Positions 48,276-57,225 of a DNA stretch of 64,000 bases are shown piece by piece. The notes below the pieces were generated by a model. It worked only from the letters and a program-made list of their open reading frames with translations, ran no database searches and was not told where the DNA came from. Where the stretch lies: assembly GCA_023230855.1 (NCBI GenBank), contig JALNWQ010000014.1, positions 1 through 64,000 of the forward strand, written 5' to 3'. This stretch comes from Solirubrobacteraceae bacterium (GTDB lineage: Bacteria > Actinomycetota > Thermoleophilia > Solirubrobacterales > Solirubrobacteraceae). A program made the translations under genes and the position numbers. Position 1 is the stretch's first letter. Every line of letters begins with the position of its first letter.

Positions 48276-50627
48276 GTGTCGCCCACGTCCGACGGAGACC
48301 TCGCCGCCCGGCTCTCCGCCCGCCTCCGTCGCCCGACGACGCTGCCGGCGACGATCCTCGCGACCGCGATCGTCGCGATCGGCCTGGCGTCCGTCGGTGA
48401 CGGGACGGGTCCGTCGGGCGTCGCCCGACGGGGGCTCGAGGTGCTGCTCGTGCTCGTCGCCATGGTCGGGGTGACGCTCCAGGTCCGGGCCCGGCGCCCG
48501 GGGCGGGAGCGCGCGGGCTGGATCGCGATCGGCGGCGCGCTCGTCGCGGCGCTCGTCACCACGGTGACGATGATCGCCGACCCCGACGAGGCGATCCGGG
48601 TCGGCACGGCGACCGAGCTCGACGGGGCGGCGCTGCTCGTCGTCCCGTTGGTCATCGTCGGGCTCGCGCTGTTCGCCGCGCAGATCGACGACCGACGCCA
48701 CGCGACGCGCCTGGCGCTCGATGCCGTCGCGGTCGGCGTCAGCACCGCGATCGTCGCCTGGTGCCTCGTCCTGCGCCCGTTCGTCGACGCCGGAGACCTG
48801 CCGGGCGGATCGGTCGGCGTGACGGTCGCCTACCTCGCGGCCGACACGATCGCGCTGGCCGCGGGCGGCTTCGCGCTCGCGCGCACGCGCCCGCACCTCC
48901 GCGGGACCCTGGGGCTCATCCTCGTCGGCCTCGTGCTGCTGCTCACGTCCGACCTCGCGCGGGGCATCGAGCTGCGGGCCGGGGGCGACGACGCGACGTG
49001 GATCGGGGACGCCTGTTGGATCGGGTCGCTCGCGGCGGTCGCGCTGGCGGCGTGGCGTCGCGCGTTCGACGTCGGCGAGCAGGGCGCCGCCGAGGCCTCG
49101 CGCCTCGTCACCGCGTGGCTCACGATGCCGTACCTCTTCCTCATGCCGGTGGCCGCGGTGCTGCTCGTCGACGCGATCCGCGACGCCGTCGACGGTCCGA
49201 CCGTCATCGGGTCGGCGGTCCTCATCGGGGTGCTGGGGTTCCGACACGTCCTGGCGCTGCACGAGAACGTCGGGCTGACCCGGAGCCTCGCCGCGTCGGT
49301 CCGCGCGCTGGAGCACCGGGCCGACCACGACGACCTCACCGGGCTGCTCAACCGCCGCGGGCTCATCGACCGGATCGAGCGGATGGGGACCGGGCTCCGC
49401 CGGCGGGAGCCCGCGGCGTTGCTCTTCGTCGACGTCGACCGGTTCAAGAGCATCAACGACACGCTCGGTCACGCGGTCGGCGACGCGGTCCTGCGCACGA
49501 TCGGCGGACGGCTACAGGCGCTCGACGGCCACGGCGTCGCGGCGCGGTTCGCGGGCGACGAGTTCGTCCTGCTCTTCCCGGGCCTCGGCGCCGAGCACGA
49601 CGCGCTGCGCCACGCCCGCACCGCGATCGAGCTCGTCGAGCGACCGATCCCGCTCGGCGACGGGGGCGAGGTCGTCGTCACCGCGTCGGTCGGGGTCGCG
49701 ATGAGCGAGGCGCTCGACGACGCCGAGGCGATCGTCCGCGAGGCCGACCTCGCGATGTTCGAGGCCAAGCAGCGGGGCCGGGCCCGGGTCCAGGTGTTCG
49801 AGGAGCACCTGCGCGAGCGCAGCCGCGACCGGTTGCGGATCGAGCAGGACCTCCGCCGGGCGCTCGACGCCGACGACGGCCTCGAGGTCCACCTGCAGCC
49901 GATCGTCGACCTGCGGAGCCGCGCGCTGCGGGGGGCCGAGGCCTTGATCCGCTGGAGCCACGGCGAGCTCGGCATGCTGTCGCCGGGGCGGTTCCTGCCG
50001 GTCGCGGAGGAGAGCGGGCTCATCGTCCCGCTCGGCCGCCGCATCCTGGGGGAGGCGTGCGCAGCGGCCGTGGCGGTGCCGTCCCTGCGGGTGTCGGTCA
50101 ACCTGTCGCCCCGCCAGATCCACGACCCGGGGCTCGTCCGGATGGTCGCGGAGCAGCTCGAGCTCCACGGCCTGGCGCCGCAGCGCCTCTGCCTCGAGGT
50201 CGTGGAGGACGTGCTCGTCGACGAGCGGACCGTCGGGGTGCTGGCGGACCTGCAGGCGCTCGGGACCCGCGTCGCGATCGACGACTTCGGGCTCGGCGCG
50301 TCGTCGCTGCGCCAGCTGCGCCGGATCCCCGGGGCGATCGTGAAGATCGACCGGTCGTTCACCGAGCGGCTGGACGGCCCGGACGGGGACGACGACGCGG
50401 TGATGGTGCGGGCGCTCGTGGCGGTCGCCGACCAGCTCGGCCTCGCCGTCGTCGGTGAGGGCATCGAGCGCGAGGCGCAGATCGACGCGTTGCTCGACCT
50501 GGGGGTCACGCTCGGCCAAGGTTGGCACCTGGGGATGCCGGAGCGCGCCGCCGCGTTCGTCACGACCCACGGCGGTGGGCCGCTGGTGCGACGGCGCGCC
50601 GCTCCCCCCGATCCGGGGGGCCGCTGA
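48276..50627 (+). CDS. Membrane-anchored GGDEF-EAL protein
   Basis: A 783-residue c-di-GMP protein. The N-terminus (20-290) has about seven hydrophobic spans, including a region with the layout of a 7TMR/MASE-like sensor. The GGDEF domain (about 340-500: DDLTGLLNRRGLIDRIERMG, RFAGDEFVLLFPG) reads AGDEF at the catalytic loop. The EAL domain (about 515-770) has RGAEALIRWSHGELGMLSP, VNLSPRQI and DDFGLGASSLRQL. EAL activity is likely; GGDEF may be catalytic or regulatory. GTG 48276 has TAGAGT six bases upstream. Confidence 0.85.
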   Translation: MSPTSDGDLAARLSARLRRPTTLPATILATAIVAIGLASVGDGTGPSGVARRGLEVLLVLVAMVGVTLQVRARRPGRERAGWIAIGGALVAALVTTVTMIADPDEAIRVGTATELDGAALLVVPLVIVGLALFAAQIDDRRHATRLALDAVAVGVSTAIVAWCLVLRPFVDAGDLPGGSVGVTVAYLAADTIALAAGGFALARTRPHLRGTLGLILVGLVLLLTSDLARGIELRAGGDDATWIGDACWIGSLAAVALAAWRRAFDVGEQGAAEASRLVTAWLTMPYLFLMPVAAVLLVDAIRDAVDGPTVIGSAVLIGVLGFRHVLALHENVGLTRSLAASVRALEHRADHDDLTGLLNRRGLIDRIERMGTGLRRREPAALLFVDVDRFKSINDTLGHAVGDAVLRTIGGRLQALDGHGVAARFAGDEFVLLFPGLGAEHDALRHARTAIELVERPIPLGDGGEVVVTASVGVAMSEALDDAEAIVREADLAMFEAKQRGRARVQVFEEHLRERSRDRLRIEQDLRRALDADDGLEVHLQPIVDLRSRALRGAEALIRWSHGELGMLSPGRFLPVAEESGLIVPLGRRILGEACAAAVAVPSLRVSVNLSPRQIHDPGLVRMVAEQLELHGLAPQRLCLEVVEDVLVDERTVGVLADLQALGTRVAIDDFGLGASSLRQLRRIPGAIVKIDRSFTERLDGPDGDDDAVMVRALVAVADQLGLAVVGEGIEREAQIDALLDLGVTLGQGWHLGMPERAAAFVTTHGGGPLVRRRAAPPDPGGR

Positions 50628-50682
50628 GCGGGTCGTCGGGAGCGGGCCGGTCGGCGTCCGATCCGCTGGTACGGTGCGCGCC

Positions 50683-51912
50683 ATGCCAGACGAGACGACC
50701 GACGTCCTGCTCATCGGAGGGGGGATCGCGTCCGCGTCCGCCGCCCGCGAGCTGCGCGACGGAGGGTTCGACGGGCGGATCACGCTCGTCACCCGCGAGC
50801 TCGACGTGCCGTACCACCGTCCGCCGGGCACGAAGGAGGTGCTGCGCGGCGAGGCGAAGCCCGACGCGTCGCCGGTCCTGCCGCCGGAGTGGTACGAGGC
50901 CAACGACGTCGACCTGCGCACGCGCACGAGCGTCCTGGCGCTCGATCCCGCCGAGCGGACGGTCCGCCTGCAGACGAAGGCGACGCTCGGGTACGACCGG
51001 GCGCTCCTCGCCACCGGCGCCAACGTCCGGCGCCTCGCGGTCGACGGAGCGGGCCTCGTCGGGATCCACTACGTCCGGTCGCTGCGCAACGGCGCGGCGG
51101 TCCGTCGCGATCTCGAGGGCCTCGACGCGCCGCGGGTCGTGCTCGTCGGGGGGAGCTACATCGGTTGCGAGGCCGCGGCGAGCCTCGCGTCCCAGGGCGT
51201 GTCGGTGACCGTCCTCATGCTCGAGTCCGAGCCCCTGGAGCGGACGTTCGGCCCCGAGGTCGGGGCGTGGGTGCGCCGTCGGCTCGAGGCCGGGGGCGTC
51301 GAGGTGCGCGGTGGCGTCGACGTGCGGTCGTTCGTCCCCGTGACCCCCGACGACGACGAGTCGCGGGTGGCCGGCGTGGCGCTCGCCGACGGCACGACCG
51401 TGCCCGCCGACCTCGTCATCTGCGGCGTCGGCGCGGTGCCCGACGTCATGCTCGGCAAGCGCGCCGGGCTCACCATCGGCGCCGGTGGCGGCATCCTGGC
51501 CGACGACCGCCTGCGGACGTCGGCGGAGGGGCTGTGGGTCGCCGGCGACATCGCCGAGCCCGAGTCCGCGCTCCACGGCGGGCCGGTCCGGATCGAGCAC
51601 GAGGACGTCGCCGCCCGGCAGGGCGCGTACGTCGCGCGCCAGTGGCTGGGCGCCGACGAGCCGTACGCCGTCGTGCCGTACTTCTTCAGCGACCTGGCCG
51701 ACTGGGTGTCGCTCGAGGCGCTCGGGGCGGCCCGCACCTGGGACCGGACGGTGGTCGAGGGCAGCCTCGACGACGACGCGTTCGCGGTGTGGCTCGTCGA
51801 CGGCGACCGGGTGCGGGGCTACGCCCGGTTCAACGGCGCGGGCGACCTCGACCGTGCCCGGGACCTCATCGCCGCGGGCGGGACGATCGACGCCGCGGTC
51901 CCGGCCGGCTGA
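50683..51912 (+). CDS. FAD-dependent ferredoxin/rubredoxin reductase-like enzyme
   Basis: A 409-residue two-dinucleotide-domain oxidoreductase. FAD site LIGGGIASASAARELRDGG (10-28), YHRPPGTKEVL, NAD site VVLVGGSYIGCEAAASLASQG (about 145-165), and GLWVAGDIAEPE (about 285-297). The layout is that of ferredoxin or rhodocoxin reductases that serve P450 and Rieske systems, but no partner is adjacent; the P450 at 24144 is a possible user. ATG 50683; TACGGT seven bases before. A hairpin follows its stop. Confidence 0.82.
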   Translation: MPDETTDVLLIGGGIASASAARELRDGGFDGRITLVTRELDVPYHRPPGTKEVLRGEAKPDASPVLPPEWYEANDVDLRTRTSVLALDPAERTVRLQTKATLGYDRALLATGANVRRLAVDGAGLVGIHYVRSLRNGAAVRRDLEGLDAPRVVLVGGSYIGCEAAASLASQGVSVTVLMLESEPLERTFGPEVGAWVRRRLEAGGVEVRGGVDVRSFVPVTPDDDESRVAGVALADGTTVPADLVICGVGAVPDVMLGKRAGLTIGAGGGILADDRLRTSAEGLWVAGDIAEPESALHGGPVRIEHEDVAARQGAYVARQWLGADEPYAVVPYFFSDLADWVSLEALGAARTWDRTVVEGSLDDDAFAVWLVDGDRVRGYARFNGAGDLDRARDLIAAGGTIDAAVPAG

Positions 51913-51925
51913 CCGACCGGGCCAC

Positions 51926-51952
51926 GCGCGCCGGCCGCCGTGGCCGGCGCGC
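51926..51952 (+). terminator. Terminator of the FAD-reductase gene
   Basis: Perfect 11-base stem gcgcgccggcc/ggccggcgcgc with a 5-base loop, 13 bases after the stop. Confidence 0.75.
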
Positions 51953-52114
51953 CGTCCGCCGCCGGAGGGTCGCCCGCCGGGCGGGGCGTCGGCCACGGTC
52001 GGAGGCCCGGGGCGGGCCGGCCCGGCTCCGGAACGACGACGCCCCCGGTGGGGGCCGGGGGCGGGGAGGCGCCGTGGCGTACGGCGTGGCCGGCGCCGGG
52101 CGGCGCGGCCGATG

Positions 52115-52138
52115 CGGTCGGCCCGCGCGGGCCGACCG
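52115..52138 (-). terminator. Terminator of the small membrane-protein gene
   Basis: Perfect 10-base stem cggtcggccc/gggccgaccg with a 4-base loop, three bases beyond the stop codon of the minus-strand gene that ends at 52142. Confidence 0.75.
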
Positions 52139-52141
52139 TGA

Positions 52142-52345
52142 TCAGGCGTCGACGACGATCTGGTCGGGATCGTCCGCCGGGCGCTCGCCGCGGGCGTACG
52201 CCTGGTTCTGCCGGTGCTCGCCGGCGACCTGGCTGAACGTGAAGAGCAGCGGCACGATCGCGAAGCCCGGGATGATCACGAGCCAGAGGAGGATCAGCCA
52301 GACCGAGAACGAGGTGGGCGTGGCGGCGGCGAGCACGGCGGACAT
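52142..52345 (-). CDS. Small single-span membrane protein (67 aa)
   Basis: A 67-residue protein with one hydrophobic helix (SFSVWLILLWLVIIPGFAIVPLLF) and a charged C-terminal tail rich in Asp and Glu. The start at 52345 has TAGACT ten bases upstream. Product not recognised. It is divergent from the Rrf2 regulator and followed by its own strong terminator, so it is a separate transcript. A frame this short with matching signals is likely real. Confidence 0.6.
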   Translation of the reverse strand: MSAVLAAATPTSFSVWLILLWLVIIPGFAIVPLLFTFSQVAGEHRQNQAYARGERPADDPDQIVVDA

Positions 52346-52478
52346 TGCGCCGAGCAGTCTATCCGACGTCGAGGACGGCGGCGCGCGACCGGTCGCCCCG
52401 GCGGGCCCGTCGGGCGCCGGGGCCCCGCCGCCGGCCGGGACGGCCCCCACCGACCGCGCTGGTAGGGTATCTCCCACC

Positions 52479-52976
52479 GTGATCTTCACGACCAAGGCCG
52501 AGTACGGCGTCCGTCTGATGGTCCGCCTCGGCGGACTGCCCGGCGACGAGCCCGTCTCGCTCAAGACGGTCGCGGCCTCCGAGCGGCTGCCGTTGGCGTA
52601 CCTCGAGCGGATCGTCGCGTTGCTGCGGCGCGCGGGCCTCGTCGAGAGCACCCGCGGCGCGCACGGCGGGTACCGCCTGTCGCGCGACGCGGGCGACATC
52701 CGCATGGACGAGGTGATCACCGCCCTCGAGGGCGCCGTGGCGCCGATGTCCTGCTTCGTCGACGACCGCGAGGGTGACCGCGTGCTCTGCTCGCACCTCG
52801 AGGACGACGGCAGCGCCTGCGGCACGAAGCTCCTCTGGACCCGCGTCCAGGGAGGCGTCCACCGCGCGTTGCAGCAGACGACGCTCGCCGAGCTCGTCGA
52901 CTTCCAGGTGCCCCCGACCGACGCGTCGTCGTCCGGCGGCCGGCCGACGGTCCCGAGGGCCGCGACGCCGGCCTGA
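52479..52976 (+). CDS. Rrf2-family regulator (IscR/SufR-like) of the suf genes
   Basis: A 165-residue Rrf2 protein. The winged helix spans about 1-65 (TTKAEYGVRLMVRLGGLPGD, AYLERIVALLRRAGLVES, GGYRLSRD). Three cysteines near residues 93, 107 and 117 (MSCFVDDREGD, LCSHLED, ACGTKLLW) form the [2Fe-2S]-type ligand set of Rrf2/IscR. A cluster-loaded form would repress or activate Fe-S assembly genes. It starts at GTG 52479 with TAGGGT at 52463-52468. sufC follows 76 bases after its stop, suggesting that it governs that gene. Confidence 0.85.
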   Translation: MIFTTKAEYGVRLMVRLGGLPGDEPVSLKTVAASERLPLAYLERIVALLRRAGLVESTRGAHGGYRLSRDAGDIRMDEVITALEGAVAPMSCFVDDREGDRVLCSHLEDDGSACGTKLLWTRVQGGVHRALQQTTLAELVDFQVPPTDASSSGGRPTVPRAATPA

Positions 52977-53052
52977 GCCCCCGGGGCGGCGCGTCGCCGT
53001 CCCACGCGAGGCGTCGCCTCCCGCCGTTCCCCATCCCCGACCCGAATCCCTC

Positions 53053-53820
53053 ATGGCTGACCTAGAGATCAAGAACGTCCACGCCCGCGTCGGCGAGAAG
53101 GAGATCCTCAAGGGTCTCGATCTCACCGTCAACCGCGGCGAGATCCACGCCCTGATGGGCCCCAACGGCTCGGGCAAGTCGACGCTCGCCAACGTCATCA
53201 TGGGCAACCCGACCCTCGAGATCACCGAGGGGCAGATCCTCTGGAAGGGCGAGGACATCACCGAGGCCGACCCGGACGAGCGGGCGCGCAAGGGCCTCTT
53301 CATGGCCTTCCAGTACCCGGTCGCGATCCCGGGCGTGACGATCGTGAAGTACCTGCGGATGGTCATGAACGCCCACCGCGAGGAGCGCGGCGAGGACGAG
53401 ATCTCGCTGAAGGACTTCCGCCGGATCGTCCAGGGCGCGATGGAGCAGGTGAACGTCCCCAAGGCGTTCGGGTCGCGGTACCTCAACGACGGGTTCTCCG
53501 GCGGCGAGAAGAAGCGCCTGGAGATGCTCCAGCTCGCGCTCCAGCGGCCCGAGGTCGCGATCCTCGACGAGACCGACTCCGGCCTCGACGTCGACGCGCT
53601 GAACGTCGTGTCGCAGGCGGTGAACGCGGTGAAGGCCGAGTCCGACCTGGGCGTCCTCATCATCACCCACTACCAGCGGATCCTCCACCTGGTGAAGCCG
53701 GACCGCACGTCGATCCTCGTCGACGGCCGGATCGTCAAGGAGGGTGGCCCCGAGCTCGTCGAGCAGATCGAGACCGAGGGCTACGCGAGCATCCGGGCCG
53801 AGATCGGCGCCGGCGCCTGA
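53053..53820 (+). CDS. sufC: Fe-S assembly ATPase SufC
   Basis: A 255-residue SufC ATPase. Walker A GPNGSGKST (residues 36-44), Q-loop region AFQYPVAIPGV, ABC signature FSGGEKKRLEM, Walker B and D-loop AILDETDSGLDVDAL and the switch His of IITHYQRIL. SufC drives the SufBCD scaffold. The gene lies between the Rrf2 regulator and sufS; sufB and sufD are not in the window. ATG 53053. RBS is weak, so it may depend on coupling or a nearby promoter. Confidence 0.95.
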   Translation: MADLEIKNVHARVGEKEILKGLDLTVNRGEIHALMGPNGSGKSTLANVIMGNPTLEITEGQILWKGEDITEADPDERARKGLFMAFQYPVAIPGVTIVKYLRMVMNAHREERGEDEISLKDFRRIVQGAMEQVNVPKAFGSRYLNDGFSGGEKKRLEMLQLALQRPEVAILDETDSGLDVDALNVVSQAVNAVKAESDLGVLIITHYQRILHLVKPDRTSILVDGRIVKEGGPELVEQIETEGYASIRAEIGAGA

Positions 53821-53831
53821 GCGCCCGCCTC

Positions 53832-55052
53832 ATGGCGCTCGACGTCGCCACCGTCCGGGCCGCGTTCCCGTACCTCGAGCGCCCCGAGGGGATCGTCTAC
53901 CTCGACAGTGGCGCGAGCGCCCAGAAGCCCCGCGCCGTCCTCGACGCGATGCACGACTTCGGGGGTTCGCACTACGCGAACATCCACCGGGGCGTGCACC
54001 GCCTGGCGCGCGAGGCGGACGCGGCGTTCGACGCGGCCCGCGCCCGGGTGGCCGCCTTCGTCGGCTCCACCCCGCAGGAGACGATCTTCACCGGCAGCGT
54101 CACGCAGTCGATCAACCTCGTCGCCCACGCGTGGGGCGACGCCAACGTGGGGGAGGGCGACGACGTCGTCATCACCCACATGGAGCACCACGCCAACCTC
54201 GTGCCGTGGCAGCAGCTCTGCCGTCGCCGCGGCGCGACGTTGCGCTACCTCGGGCTCGACGACGAGGGCCGGATCTCGCTCGACGAGCTCGACGCGGTCC
54301 TCGCCGACGGGCGGACGAAGCTCGTCGCGATCGCCCACGTGTCGAACGTCCTGGGCACCCGCAACCCGGTCGGGGAGGTCGTTCGTCGTGCGCACGCCGC
54401 CGGGGCCCGGGTGCTCGTCGACGGTGCCCAGGCGGTCCCGCAGCAGCCGGTCGACGTGTCCGCGATCGGCGCGGACTTCTACGGCTGGACCGGCCACAAG
54501 CTCTACGGGCCGACCGGGATCGGGGTGCTGCACGTCCGACGCGAGCTGCTCGCCGACATGCCGCCGTTCCTCACCGGCGGCGACATGATCCGGATCGTCG
54601 ACTTCCAGGAGACGAGCTGGGCCGACGGCATCCACCGGTTCGAGGCCGGCACCCCGCCGATCATCGAGGCGGTCGGCCTGGCCGCCGCCTGCGACTGGGT
54701 CGACGCGATCGGAGGGATCGCCGCGGTGCACGCGCACGAGGAGGCGGTCACCGCCTACGCCCTGGAGCGGATCGGGGCGGTCGACGGCGTGCGGATCGTC
54801 GGCCCGCGCGCGGCGTCGGAGCGGGGCGCGCTCGTCTCGTTCGCCATCGACGGGGTGCATCCCCACGACGTCGCCGAGATCATCGCCCGCGACGAGGTGT
54901 GCGTCCGGGCCGGCCAGCACTGCGCCGAGCCGCTGCACCGGGCGCTCGGCGTCCCGGCGACGACGCGGGCGAGCTTCGCCGCCCACACCGTGCCGGACGA
55001 GATCGACGCGCTCGTCACGTCGATCGGCCGGGTGCTCGACATCTTCGGCTGA
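53832..55052 (+). CDS. sufS: Cysteine desulfurase SufS
   Basis: A 406-residue pyridoxal-phosphate enzyme. GIVYLDSGASAQKP (strand start), VVITHMEHHANLVPW (His), FYGWTGHKLYGPTGIGVL (Schiff-base Lys) and the catalytic Cys in VCVRAGQHCAEPL, as in group II desulfurases. It takes sulfur from cysteine and passes it to SufU. It is 11 bases from sufC, so the two are one operon. The terminal helix and the RAGQHC context are complete. Confidence 0.93.
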   Translation: MALDVATVRAAFPYLERPEGIVYLDSGASAQKPRAVLDAMHDFGGSHYANIHRGVHRLAREADAAFDAARARVAAFVGSTPQETIFTGSVTQSINLVAHAWGDANVGEGDDVVITHMEHHANLVPWQQLCRRRGATLRYLGLDDEGRISLDELDAVLADGRTKLVAIAHVSNVLGTRNPVGEVVRRAHAAGARVLVDGAQAVPQQPVDVSAIGADFYGWTGHKLYGPTGIGVLHVRRELLADMPPFLTGGDMIRIVDFQETSWADGIHRFEAGTPPIIEAVGLAAACDWVDAIGGIAAVHAHEEAVTAYALERIGAVDGVRIVGPRAASERGALVSFAIDGVHPHDVAEIIARDEVCVRAGQHCAEPLHRALGVPATTRASFAAHTVPDEIDALVTSIGRVLDIFG

Positions 55053-55063
55053 CGGCGCGCGGA

Positions 55064-56203
55064 TCAGCCCTCGCGCGTCAGGCTGAACGTCACCGGGTCG
55101 AGCTCCTGGCCGGCCGGGTAGAACTCCGCGAACGCGGGCACGCCGGCGGCGGTGAGCGTCACCGGCACGTCGCTCCACGTCGTCGTCGCCCCGGTGACCG
55201 TCCGCGCGCCCCGGGTCGGATCGAGCGTCGCGAAGGCGATGTTCTCGTAGACGTTCGTCGTGCCGCCGCTGAGGCTGCGGCTCGTCACGTCGGCGAAGAT
55301 CGTGCCGCGCGTACCGGCCGCGTCGACGACGATCCGCGGGTTGCGCAGCTCCATGTGGAGCTGGCCGCCGTGGGCGTCGAACGTCACCGACCCGCCGTAG
55401 CGCCAGTCGGTGGCGGCCGCCGTGTCGGACTCGCCGACCGCCGGGAACCGGAAGGTCCCGCCGCCCGGGTCCTGCGTCGCCCCGTCGCCGACCGCGATCG
55501 AGCCGTGGGCGATCGGCCCGGCGATGTAGCGCCGGAACGACGCCTTGACGCCCCACTCGGCGGTCCCCGACACGCGTGTCGGGTTCGTCTGCGGCGGCGG
55601 GATCGTCGGGGCGATCGGCCCGGTCGGGGTGGGGGCCCCGGCACGGCCGATCTGGGCGATGATCGTGACCTTGCCGAACCGGCCGCCGCGCAACCGGCCG
55701 ATCCCGAGCTTGCGCCCCAGGGTCCTCGCGGCCGCGTGGGTCATCCGCAGATTGATCCGGGAGCGCTGCGCGACGCCCGACCCGGACCGGTTGAAGAGCC
55801 GGGTGGCGCCCACCGTGAAGAGCAGCCGGCGTGGCCCGCCGTCGATGCGGCCCCGGATCTCCGACCGCCGGCCGATCTTCGTCCGCAGGCCGGTGATCGT
55901 GACCTCGCCGTCGTCGCTCTGCAGCGCCAGGCCGCTGTCGCGCTGGTGGTAGACGACGGGGACGCGGCCGACGTAGCCGTGCGTGGACGGGACGTCGATC
56001 CGACCGTCGCTCGACGTCGCGCCGTCGTGCGGACGGATCGTCACGTCGTGGCGGTCGAGGGCCCGTCCGACGGCGCCCCCCGGCTCGAGCCCCAGCACGC
56101 CGCCGGTGACGGGACCGCGGTCGGCGGCCGACGCGGCGGCGGGCAACAGGAGGGCGACGGTCAGGCCGGGGACGACGAGACGGGTGGGACGGTGGCGCGA
56201 CAT
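55064..56203 (-). CDS. Secreted HtaA-domain heme-binding protein
   Basis: A 379-residue exported protein. A signal peptide (LVVPGLTVALLLPAAASAAD) precedes a beta-rich N-terminal half (30-195, with LRTKIGRRSEIRG) and an HtaA domain (about 212-378: AEWGVKASFRRYIAGPIAHG, then WRYGGSVTFDAHGGQLHMEL and NPRIVVDAAGTRGTIFADV). HtaA domains of corynebacteria and relatives bind heme with a conserved Tyr and His and pass it to HmuT. No LPXTG, lipobox or C-terminal span is seen. Fourth gene of the heme operon; iron box upstream at 56253. Confidence 0.88.
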   Translation of the reverse strand: MSRHRPTRLVVPGLTVALLLPAAASAADRGPVTGGVLGLEPGGAVGRALDRHDVTIRPHDGATSSDGRIDVPSTHGYVGRVPVVYHQRDSGLALQSDDGEVTITGLRTKIGRRSEIRGRIDGGPRRLLFTVGATRLFNRSGSGVAQRSRINLRMTHAAARTLGRKLGIGRLRGGRFGKVTIIAQIGRAGAPTPTGPIAPTIPPPQTNPTRVSGTAEWGVKASFRRYIAGPIAHGSIAVGDGATQDPGGGTFRFPAVGESDTAAATDWRYGGSVTFDAHGGQLHMELRNPRIVVDAAGTRGTIFADVTSRSLSGGTTNVYENIAFATLDPTRGARTVTGATTTWSDVPVTLTAAGVPAFAEFYPAGQELDPVTFSLTREG

Positions 56204-56252
56204 CGGACCTCCTCGACGGCCACGGACGGCGTCAGGCCGACCGGGCAGGGAC

Positions 56253-56269
56253 TAAGGGCAGCCTAACCA
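56253..56269 (-). promoter_or_regulatory. Iron box upstream of the HtaA gene (IdeR/DtxR-like)
   Basis: On the minus strand the block reads tggttaggctgcccttа-like: tggttaggct then gccctta, which agrees with 13 of 17 positions of the DtxR/IdeR consensus core aggttaggctaacctaa. It lies 50 bases before the ATG at 56203 and overlaps the stop codon of the ATPase gene, so the HtaA gene could have its own iron-controlled promoter. Confidence 0.55.
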
Positions 56270-57225
56270 TCTGGGGCGTCGGCTGCGCCGGTCCCGCCCC
56301 GCGCGCCGGCCCCCGGCGACGCGTCCGCCCCCGGCGACGCGTCCGCCGCCGGCGGCGCGTCTGGCCCGTCGGCCCGGCCGGTCGTGCCCGGCCCCCGCTC
56401 GTCGAGCCAGGCGACCTGCAGCGCGGTCCGGCCGTCGGCGTCGGCGTGGAGGGACGCGTCGACCCGCCACACGCGCGCCAGCCGCTCGCGGTCGAGCACG
56501 TCGGTCGGCGGGCCGGCCGCGACGGTGCGCCCCTCGTGCATGACGACGACCTCGTCGGCGATCGCGGCCGCGAGCGCCAGGTCGTGGACGACGAGCAGCA
56601 CGGCCAGGCCCTCGACGGTCAGGCGCCGCAGCAGCCGCGCCATCGTCGCCGTCGCCCCGAGGTCGAGCGCCGACGTCGGCTCGTCGGCGATGAGCACCGG
56701 CGCCCCCTGCGCCAGCGCGATCGCCAGCTGCACGCGCTGGAGCTCGCCGCCGGACAGCGTCGTCATCTGGCGCTCGCTGAACGCCAGCGCGTCGGCGCGC
56801 GCCAGCGCGTCGTCGACGGCCTCGCGGTCGGCGCGGCCCGGTCGCCGGAACGCGCCCACCCGTGGCGAGCGACCGATCATCACCGCCTCGTGGACGGCGA
56901 TGCCGACGGGGACCGCGGGGCGTTGCGGCACGAACGCCCGCAGCCGCGCCAGTCGGCGCTGCCCGACGCGGTCGATCGCCTCGCCGTCCCACTCGATCGT
57001 CCCGCCGGCCGGACGCAGCAGGCCGGCGACGGCGCGGACGAACGTCGACTTGCCGGCGCCGTTGGGGCCGACGATCGCGGTCAGCCGCCCGGCGCGGAGG
57101 GCGAGGTCCGCCCCGTGCACGATGCCCGTCCCGCCCAGGCGGACGTCGACGCCCGACGCCCGGACGATCGGGTCGACGCGCGGCGGGGTCGCGGCCCGAT
57201 CGGGTCGGGTGGCGGCGGTGCTCAC
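56263..57225 (-). CDS. hmuV: Heme ABC transporter ATPase (HmuV-like)
   Basis: A 320-residue importer ATPase. Walker A GPNGAGKSTFVRA (about 54-66), Q-loop region LRAFVPQRPAVPVG, signature TLSGGELQRVQLAIALAQGA (about 155-175), Walker B VLIADEPTSALDLG and HDLALAAAIADEV. FecE/HmuV type. GTG start at 57225 overlaps the permease stop as GTGA. The tail (last 35 residues) is an alanine/aspartate/proline extension with repeats DASPGADASPGA, not found in most relatives. Role assigned from heme-binding neighbours. Confidence 0.88.
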   Translation of the reverse strand: MSTAATRPDRAATPPRVDPIVRASGVDVRLGGTGIVHGADLALRAGRLTAIVGPNGAGKSTFVRAVAGLLRPAGGTIEWDGEAIDRVGQRRLARLRAFVPQRPAVPVGIAVHEAVMIGRSPRVGAFRRPGRADREAVDDALARADALAFSERQMTTLSGGELQRVQLAIALAQGAPVLIADEPTSALDLGATATMARLLRRLTVEGLAVLLVVHDLALAAAIADEVVVMHEGRTVAAGPPTDVLDRERLARVWRVDASLHADADGRTALQVAWLDERGPGTTGRADGPDAPPAADASPGADASPGAGARGGTGAADAPDG

